Assembly: GCA_025352565.1 (NCBI GenBank)
Contig: JANXTF010000038.1
Span: 1-64,000 of the forward strand
Source: Rhodospirillales bacterium
Lineage (GTDB): Bacteria; Pseudomonadota; Alphaproteobacteria; Acetobacterales; Acetobacteraceae
Length of the DNA stretch: 64,000 nt
Direction of reading: 5' to 3'
The translations under genes were made by a program, and so were the position numbers. Every line of letters begins with the position of its first letter. Position 1 is the first letter of the stretch. This document shows positions 59,187 through 64,000 of this stretch, piece after piece. The notes under the pieces are model-generated. The model searched no databases and was not told where the DNA came from. It worked only from the letters and a program-made list of their open reading frames with translations.

Positions 59187-60188
59187 ATGATCGATCCTAT
59201 CGCACTGCACCGCAGCCTGCTCACCGTCGACACTCATATCGACATTCCCTGGCCGGAAGGCCCCAGCTTCCTGGACGACACCCGCCGCAAGGTCGACCTG
59301 CCCAAGATGCAGAAGGGCCACATGGCCGCAGGCTGTTTCGCAGCCTACGTGCCGCAGTCGCCGCGCACGCCAGAGGGAAATGGCGGCGCCTACGTGCGGG
59401 CGGTGGCGATGCTGGAGTTCATCAACACGATGGGCGGCAGCAAGGCGCGGGTTTGCAAATCGGTCGATGCGATCGAGAAGGCGCACCGCGATGGTGCCAC
59501 GATCATCATCCCGTGCGTCGAGAACGGCCACGCGTTGGGCGGCGAGCCGGAACGGCTGGCCAAATTCGCAGCCCTCGGCGCGCGCTACATGACGCTGACC
59601 CATAACGGCCACAACGCGCTGGCCGACAGCTCCAACCCGAGGCTCGACCTGGGCGACGGGCCGAGCCTGCACGGCGGATTGTCGCCGCTGGGCCGCGAGG
59701 CGATCCTGGAGATGAACCGGCTCGGCCTGGCGGTCGACATCGCCCATGTCTCGAAGGCCTCGATGATGCAGGCGGCGGAGGCGTCGCGCACGCCTGTGAT
59801 GTCCACCCACTCGTGCATCAAGGCGCTGTGCGACAACCCGCGCAACCTCGATGACGAACAGCTCGATGCGCTGCGTGACGTGGGCGGCATGGTCAACATC
59901 ACAGCCGTCAGCGGCTTTCTGCGCGCCGGCGCCAAGCCGGAGCAGGTGACGGTTTCGGACTATGTCGATCATCTCGACTACGCGGTGAAGCGGATCGGGC
60001 TCGACCATGTCGGCATCTCGTCGGATTTCGACGGCGGCGGGGGCTTCAGCGGCTGGAAGGATGCCTCGGAATGCCCCGCCATGACGGAGGAGCTGGTTCG
60101 CCGCGGCTACGATGAAAAGGCGATCGCAGCGCTGTGGGGCGGCAACTTCCTGCGCATTCTCAGACAGGCGGAGGCCGCTGCGAGCTAG
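59187..60188 (+). CDS. M19-family (renal-type) dipeptidase
   Basis: A 333-residue zinc dipeptidase. The metal ligands appear as DTHIDIPW (His, Asp), IPCVENGHAL (bridging Glu), and histidines in DIAHVS and STHSCIKAL; the closing Asp is in HVGISSDFDGGGG. The tail KAIAALWGGNFLRIL is typical of the family. No signal peptide is present, so it is cytoplasmic, unlike the eukaryotic enzyme. It may work on dipeptides taken up by the peptide importers in the window, but they are distant. The ATG start has only a weak ribosome site. Confidence 0.92.
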   Translation: MIDPIALHRSLLTVDTHIDIPWPEGPSFLDDTRRKVDLPKMQKGHMAAGCFAAYVPQSPRTPEGNGGAYVRAVAMLEFINTMGGSKARVCKSVDAIEKAHRDGATIIIPCVENGHALGGEPERLAKFAALGARYMTLTHNGHNALADSSNPRLDLGDGPSLHGGLSPLGREAILEMNRLGLAVDIAHVSKASMMQAAEASRTPVMSTHSCIKALCDNPRNLDDEQLDALRDVGGMVNITAVSGFLRAGAKPEQVTVSDYVDHLDYAVKRIGLDHVGISSDFDGGGGFSGWKDASECPAMTEELVRRGYDEKAIAALWGGNFLRILRQAEAAAS

Positions 60189-60189
60189 A

Positions 60190-60233
60190 GCGTGATGACC
60201 GAAGGTGGGATCACCGAAAGGTCTGAATCACGC
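60190..60233. repeat. Hairpin element GCGTGAT...ATCACGC
   Basis: The arms GCGTGATGACC and GGTC-TGA-ATCACGC pair with a 3-base bulge. The sequence resembles palindromic intergenic repeats (GAGCGTGATGACCGAAGGTGG-type) that I recall as widespread in alphaproteobacteria. It directly precedes the larger terminator hairpin. Confidence 0.5.
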
Positions 60234-60236
60234 GAT

Positions 60237-60302
60237 AAAACAAAGAGCTAGGGCAGGATGACGTCGCCTATCAGACGTCATCCCGCTCTAGCTCTCTGTT
60301 TT
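60237..60302. terminator. Long bidirectional terminator hairpin with 29-bp arms
   Basis: Arms 60237-60265 and 60274-60302 pair over 29 positions with three mismatches that are G-U or A-C type, around an 8-base loop. The arms start with AAAACA and end with TGTTTT, so a T-run follows the stem on either strand. It lies between the convergent dipeptidase and cytochrome b561 genes. Confidence 0.8.
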
Positions 60303-60316
60303 AACGAGCAATTTTA

Positions 60317-60883
60317 TCACTCGGTTGGTTCAACCTCAGGCGATATTGCTCTGGCCTCGACACGGCGGGGCATCATCCGCAGCAGCACGTTGTCCTTCAT
60401 GACGTAGTGGTGGAACAGGCCCGCGGCCGCATGCACGCCCGCCACGATCAGCACGATATTGGCGAGCGTGCCGTGGAGATCGCCGAGCTGGTTGCGCAGG
60501 TCCTTGTTGCCTGGCGCGATCGACGGCAGACGGCCGAGGTTGAACAGGTTGTCGGCGCGCACCGCCTCGTAGACGAGGCCCAGCACCAGAGTCGCCGCCA
60601 CCAAGATGTACAGACCGTAATGGGTGGCCACCGCCGCCAGCCGCATCCAGAGCCGTTCGTCGGGCGGCAGGACGAGCTTGCCGGTGGCGCGCCACCACAG
60701 CCGGCCGATCAGCACCAATGTGAGCACGACGCCGAGTAGGATATGTGTCGAGCGGGCGTAGATGCGCAGGGCGGTTGGGAAATCGTCGATGAACTGTGCG
60801 ATCAGCCAAAGAGCTGCAATCAGCACGGCGGTGAGCCAGTGGAACATGATGGTACGGCGATCGTAGCGTTGCGTTTCGGACAT
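60317..60883 (-). CDS. Cytochrome b561-type membrane protein
   Basis: A 188-residue four-helix membrane cytochrome. Candidate heme-ligand histidines lie in TIMFHWLTAVLIAALW (helix 1), STHILLGVVL (helix 2), ATHYGLYILVA (helix 3) and GVHAAAGLFHHYVMKDN (helix 4). CybB-type members pass electrons from quinol. It starts 9 bp after mbfA ends, so the two are probably co-transcribed; a link to iron handling by electron transfer is plausible. Confidence 0.87.
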   Translation of the reverse strand: MSETQRYDRRTIMFHWLTAVLIAALWLIAQFIDDFPTALRIYARSTHILLGVVLTLVLIGRLWWRATGKLVLPPDERLWMRLAAVATHYGLYILVAATLVLGLVYEAVRADNLFNLGRLPSIAPGNKDLRNQLGDLHGTLANIVLIVAGVHAAAGLFHHYVMKDNVLLRMMPRRVEARAISPEVEPTE

Positions 60884-60892
60884 TGGAACCCT

Positions 60893-61849
60893 TCAACTGT
60901 TGCCGATGAGAATGCCGGTCGCGAAGACCAGCGCGCCGCCGAAGCCGACCTGCAGGGCGGCCGAGATTGGCGGAGTATCCATGTATTTCCAACGGATCCA
61001 ACTGATCACACCGAGCTCGATGATCACAACGATGATCGCCGTCACCAGCGCCGTCTGGAAACTGGGGATGAGGAAGGGCAGCGTGTGGCCGATGCCGCCC
61101 AGCGTGGTCATCAACCCGCAGATGAGCCCGCGGATCCAGGGCGCGCCGCGGCCGGTGAGAGAGCCGTTGTCGGACAGCGCCTCGGCAAAGCCCATCGAGA
61201 TGCCGGCGCCGAGCGAGGCCGCCATGCCGACCAGGAACGCGTCCCGGCTCTGGCCGGTCGCGAACACCGCGGCGAACACCGGCGCCAGGGTGGAGACCGA
61301 GCCATCCATCAGCCCGGCCAGGCCCGGTTGGATGACGCGCAGGACGAATATACGCCGCTCGGCCTCCTCCTCGGACTTTTGCACATTGATCGGCACGTTT
61401 TCCTCGACCAACCGGTCGGCGGTGTGCTCGTGGCCGACCCCGGCCTCGGCGAGGTCGCCGAGCAGCTTTCGGGTGGCGGCATCGGTGGTGCGGCCGGCGG
61501 CCTGACGATAGAAGTTCGCAGCCTCCGTCTCCATCACCTGCGCCTGGCGGCGCACCGTGTCGACGCCCAGGGCGGTTGATTGCCACACCGGCTTGCGGCT
61601 GACGAAGCCGCGCACGTCCTGGCGGCGGATCAGCGGGATATGGTCGCCGAACTTGTCGACAAAAAGGTCGATCAGCCGCCGGCGATGCTCGCTCTCCTCG
61701 GCCGCCATTTCGGTGAACACGCTGGCGGAGGCGGGGAAGTTGGTGCGCAGGCTTTCCGCGAAGTCGGCATAGATGCGGCCGTCCTCCTCCTCGGAACTGA
61801 TGGCGAGCGCCAGGATCTCCTTTTCCGAGAGTTCGTCGAAGTTGCGCAT
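60893..61849 (-). CDS. mbfA: Membrane-bound ferritin-VIT1 iron exporter MbfA
   Basis: A 318-residue protein joining an N-terminal ferritin-like (erythrin-vacuolar iron transport) domain (about residues 1-165, with [35 protein letters not shown] and [14 protein letters not shown] as iron-binding glutamates and histidines) to a C-terminal VIT1/CCC1-like membrane domain (about 170-318, with [21 protein letters not shown]). MbfA of Agrobacterium and Bradyrhizobium exports iron and protects against peroxide. An iron-box-like sequence lies upstream. It precedes the cytochrome b561 gene. Confidence 0.92.
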   Translation of the reverse strand: MRNFDELSEKEILALAISSEEEDGRIYADFAESLRTNFPASASVFTEMAAEESEHRRRLIDLFVDKFGDHIPLIRRQDVRGFVSRKPVWQSTALGVDTVRRQAQVMETEAANFYRQAAGRTTDAATRKLLGDLAEAGVGHEHTADRLVEENVPINVQKSEEEAERRIFVLRVIQPGLAGLMDGSVSTLAPVFAAVFATGQSRDAFLVGMAASLGAGISMGFAEALSDNGSLTGRGAPWIRGLICGLMTTLGGIGHTLPFLIPSFQTALVTAIIVVIIELGVISWIRWKYMDTPPISAALQVGFGGALVFATGILIGNS

Positions 61850-61915
61850 ATCAGGGCCTCCCGTCAGTGGCTCTGATAGGCCGGCAGAGTCGAAACGATC
61901 AAGACGTTATCGAAA

Positions 61916-61934
61916 TAATGAGAATGCTTCGCAA
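61916..61934. promoter_or_regulatory. Possible iron-responsive (Fur/Irr-type) operator upstream of mbfA
   Basis: ATAATGAGAATGCTTCGCA lies about 70-85 bp upstream of the mbfA start and resembles half of a Fur box (GATAATGATAATCATTATC). MbfA genes in other alphaproteobacteria are repressed by Irr at low iron. The match is partial and not palindromic. Confidence 0.3.
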
Positions 61935-61993
61935 CCGCACGTCCAAGGCAATGCCGATCGTTGTCTTGGGCGTGAGGTTGCGGCGGACCCTGC

Positions 61994-63970
61994 CTACACC
62001 GTCGCCAGCATGTCGCGCACCCGCACCGCGAGCGCATCCATGGCGAAGGGCTTGGTGAGCACCTGCATGCCCGGCTCAAGATGGCCGTGGTTCATCACTG
62101 CGTTCTCGGCGTAGCCGGTGATGAACAGCACCTTCATCGACGGATCGACGGCGCGGGCGGCCTCGGCCACCTGACGCCCGCTCATGCCGCCGGGCAGGCC
62201 CACGTCGGTGACCAGCAGGTCGATATGCCGGCCGGACTGCAGCAGCTTCAGTGCCTCGGCCCCGTTCTCCGCCTCCAGCATGGTGTAGCCGAGCTCGTCC
62301 AGCACCTCGATGATCAGCATGCGCACGCTGGGTTCGTCGTCCACCACCAGGACGGTGGCGCCGGAGAGGCCGGCGGACACGTGGGCCCGGTCCATCGGCA
62401 GCTCCGCCGCCTCGGCCTCGCCCAGGTAGCGCGGAAGATAAAGGCTTACCACGGTGCCGGCGCCGAATTCGGAATAGATGCGCACCTGGCCGCCCGACTG
62501 GCGCACGAAGCCGTAGATCATCGACAGGCCCAGGCCGGTGCCCAGGCCGATCGGCTTGGTGGTGAAGAACGGGTCGAAGGCACGGCTGGCCACTTCGGGC
62601 GTCATGCCGGTGCCGGTGTCGCTGACCGAAAGGGAGACGTATTGGCCGCCCGGCAGGTCGCGCTGCCGGGCGGCGCGCTCGTCGAGCCATTTGTTGGCGG
62701 TCTCGATGGTCACCCGGCCGCCGCCGGGCATGGCATCGCGGGCGTTGATGCACAAGTTGAGCAGGGCGTTTTCGAGCTGGGGCGGGTCGGCCAGCGTGTT
62801 CCACAGGCCGCCGGATGCGATCACCTCGACTGCGATTTGCGGTCCCATGGTCCGGCTTACCAATTCCTCCATCCCGGTCGACAGGCGGTTGAGATTGACC
62901 GGCCGCGGATCCAGCGTCTGGCGGCGGGAGAAGGCGAGCAGCCGGTGCGTCAGTGCCGCGGCGCGCCGGGCCGCCTCCTGGGCCGTGATGACGTAGCGGT
63001 TGAGATCGCTGACGCGACCCTGCGCCACACGGTTCTGCAGCAGCTCGAGCGAGCCGGTGATCGCGGTCAGCAGATTGTTGAAGTCATGCGCGATGCCGCC
63101 GGTGAGCTGGCCGACCGCCTCCATTTTCTGCGCCTGGCGCAACTGTTCCTCGCTGGCGCGCAATGCCTCCTCGGCGCGCTTGCGCGCGGTGATGTCGATC
63201 AGCACGCAGACGATGCTGCTGGCATCGCCGCTGCGCTCCACCCGCGCCGAGACCAGGACGTCGACCACCGATCCGTCGGCGCGCACGAAGAAGCGCTCGA
63301 GATCGCGGGCCTCGCCGCCGGTGATCGGATCGACCAGGTCGGTCTCGGTCCAGACGTTGGAGGCGGGGGCGAGGGAGTTGGGGGCGAGGGAGTTGGGGGC
63401 GCGGAATTCGCTCAGCGGCCGGCCGATCACCTGCTCGCGCCTGTAGCCGAACAGGCTCAGCCAGCTGTCCGACACGGCGATGATGACGCCGCGCCCGTCG
63501 AGCGTGTGCAGCGGCACCGGCGAACGCTCGAAACTGGCGCGATGCCGCGCCTCGCTTTCGCGCAGCGCCAGGTGGGCTGCCTGCAGCCGCGCCTGCGAGG
63601 GCAGCGCCAGGGCATGCGGCAGCAGCGGCCACACGGCAAGCGCGGTCGCCACCGAGACGATCGCGGTGGCGACCTTCGCGACCGCCTGCAGCCCATAGAT
63701 CGGCTGCCACAGCGTGACGATTTCGAGGAAATGCCCGACACCGCAGAGCAGGATGAGGGTTGCGAACAGCCAGAACACTGGCCGGACCGCCAGGTCGCGC
63801 CGGCTTTGGGCGAAGATCGCAAGTGCTATGGATATGCCGACAAAGGCGAGGCCGATCGTCCCATCGGACAAGGCATGGGTCCAGATCAGGCCTGGCTTCC
63901 ACAGGAGGTAGAAAACATGCGGCGTCAGTCCGCCTGGATCGAACAGCCAGTCATACAATGTTTGGAACAC
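61994..63970 (-). CDS. Ethylene-receptor-like hybrid histidine kinase (EBD-PAS-HisKA-ATPase-REC)
   Basis: A 658-residue membrane sensor kinase. Residues 1-125 hold three transmembrane helices resembling the ethylene-binding domain of plant ETR1: Asp36, Cys76 and His80 (LLCGVGHFLEI) repeat the copper-site residues Asp25, Cys65 and His69 with identical spacing (40 and 4). A PAS domain (about 140-265) follows, carrying a five-residue APNSL duplication. The HisKA box is GGIAHDFNNLL (His about 292), then an HATPase and a C-terminal receiver (VLVVDDEPSVRML...TDVGLPGG). The ligand is unknown; binding of ethylene or another small molecule is inference. Its start is 30 bp from the window end. Confidence 0.9.
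   Translation of the reverse strand: MFQTLYDWLFDPGGLTPHVFYLLWKPGLIWTHALSDGTIGLAFVGISIALAIFAQSRRDLAVRPVFWLFATLILLCGVGHFLEIVTLWQPIYGLQAVAKVATAIVSVATALAVWPLLPHALALPSQARLQAAHLALRESEARHRASFERSPVPLHTLDGRGVIIAVSDSWLSLFGYRREQVIGRPLSEFRAPNSLAPNSLAPASNVWTETDLVDPITGGEARDLERFFVRADGSVVDVLVSARVERSGDASSIVCVLIDITARKRAEEALRASEEQLRQAQKMEAVGQLTGGIAHDFNNLLTAITGSLELLQNRVAQGRVSDLNRYVITAQEAARRAAALTHRLLAFSRRQTLDPRPVNLNRLSTGMEELVSRTMGPQIAVEVIASGGLWNTLADPPQLENALLNLCINARDAMPGGGRVTIETANKWLDERAARQRDLPGGQYVSLSVSDTGTGMTPEVASRAFDPFFTTKPIGLGTGLGLSMIYGFVRQSGGQVRIYSEFGAGTVVSLYLPRYLGEAEAAELPMDRAHVSAGLSGATVLVVDDEPSVRMLIIEVLDELGYTMLEAENGAEALKLLQSGRHIDLLVTDVGLPGGMSGRQVAEAARAVDPSMKVLFITGYAENAVMNHGHLEPGMQVLTKPFAMDALAVRVRDMLATV
63366..63395. 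repeat. 15-bp tandem duplication in the PAS region of the hybrid kinase
   Basis: GGGGCGAGGGAGTTG occurs twice in a row and a degenerate third copy follows to about 63408. It encodes the five-residue unit APNSL on the minus strand, inside the PAS loop. It is probably slippage-prone and variable between strains. Confidence 0.7.
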
Positions 63971-64000
63971 GGGGATCTCGACGTCTTCGGGGACGGGAAC

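Overview
The window is GC-rich chromosomal DNA from an alphaproteobacterium, most likely an Acetobacteraceae-type member of the Rhodospirillales. This is inferred from gene content: a Hint_2-domain exoprotein, a zinc-ribbon DinB, an Hsp20-DUF1150 pair, DUF2336, an MbfA iron exporter and a HWE kinase. Genes are tightly packed, with many ATGA, GTGA and TTGA stop/start overlaps and frequent GTG or TTG starts. Most of the long opposite-strand frames are shadows caused by the GC bias.

Layout. 1-8.8 kb: the 5' part of ftsK (cut by the window edge), a metalloprotease-Hint fusion, dinB, and a three-gene phosphorelay (REC-HWE kinase, single-domain response regulator, CHASE3 kinase). 8.8-12.2 kb: an aldo/keto reductase, pheA and kdsB on the minus strand, with a hisN-type phosphatase opposite. 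12.2-17.8 kb: a yejABEF-type peptide ABC importer. 17.9-26.7 kb: a catabolic-looking locus with a DUF6282 amidohydrolase-like protein, an IclR regulator and a dihydroorotate-dehydrogenase-like flavoprotein, divergent from a complete branched-chain-type ABC importer (livF-M-G-H-J) and a cupin-like protein. 26.5-28.2 kb: the only mobile DNA, a decayed IS1182-like transposase with repeat expansions beside an unknown gene.

28.3-34.5 kb: an AI-2E-family permease, a DUF1194 protein, a CoA-transferase/crotonase pair, and a cobalamin riboswitch ahead of a BtuB-like TonB receptor. 34.6-43.7 kb: DUF2336 and GGDEF proteins, dapD with two TTG-started membrane proteins, truA-fmt-def, hsp20-DUF1150 and a family 9 glycosyltransferase. 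43.7-47.3 kb: thrS, infC (probable AUA start) and an APH-like kinase. 47.4-52 kb: a second liv importer with a fused LivG-LivF ATPase, ending at tRNA-Gly(TCC). 52.1-56.2 kb: a PrlF-YhaV toxin-antitoxin pair whose reading frames run into an HI0933-type flavoprotein and eutBC. 56.3-59.1 kb: a SirB1-like gene (probable CTG start) coupled to thiC, which lies behind a TPP riboswitch. 59.2-64 kb: an M19 dipeptidase, a strong hairpin terminator, cytochrome b561, mbfA, and a hybrid kinase whose membrane domain matches plant ethylene receptors.

Themes. There are three ABC importers for amino acids or peptides, and two cofactor riboswitches (B12 and TPP). B12 use is linked: a B12-regulated outer-membrane receptor and a B12-dependent ethanolamine ammonia-lyase lie 20 kb apart. 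The items I rate most worth pursuing are the ethylene-receptor-like kinase, the protease-Hint fusion, the uncharacterised liv/DUF6282/DHOD-like/cupin module, a crotonase lacking both hydratase glutamates, and the non-AUG starts of infC and the SirB1-like gene.
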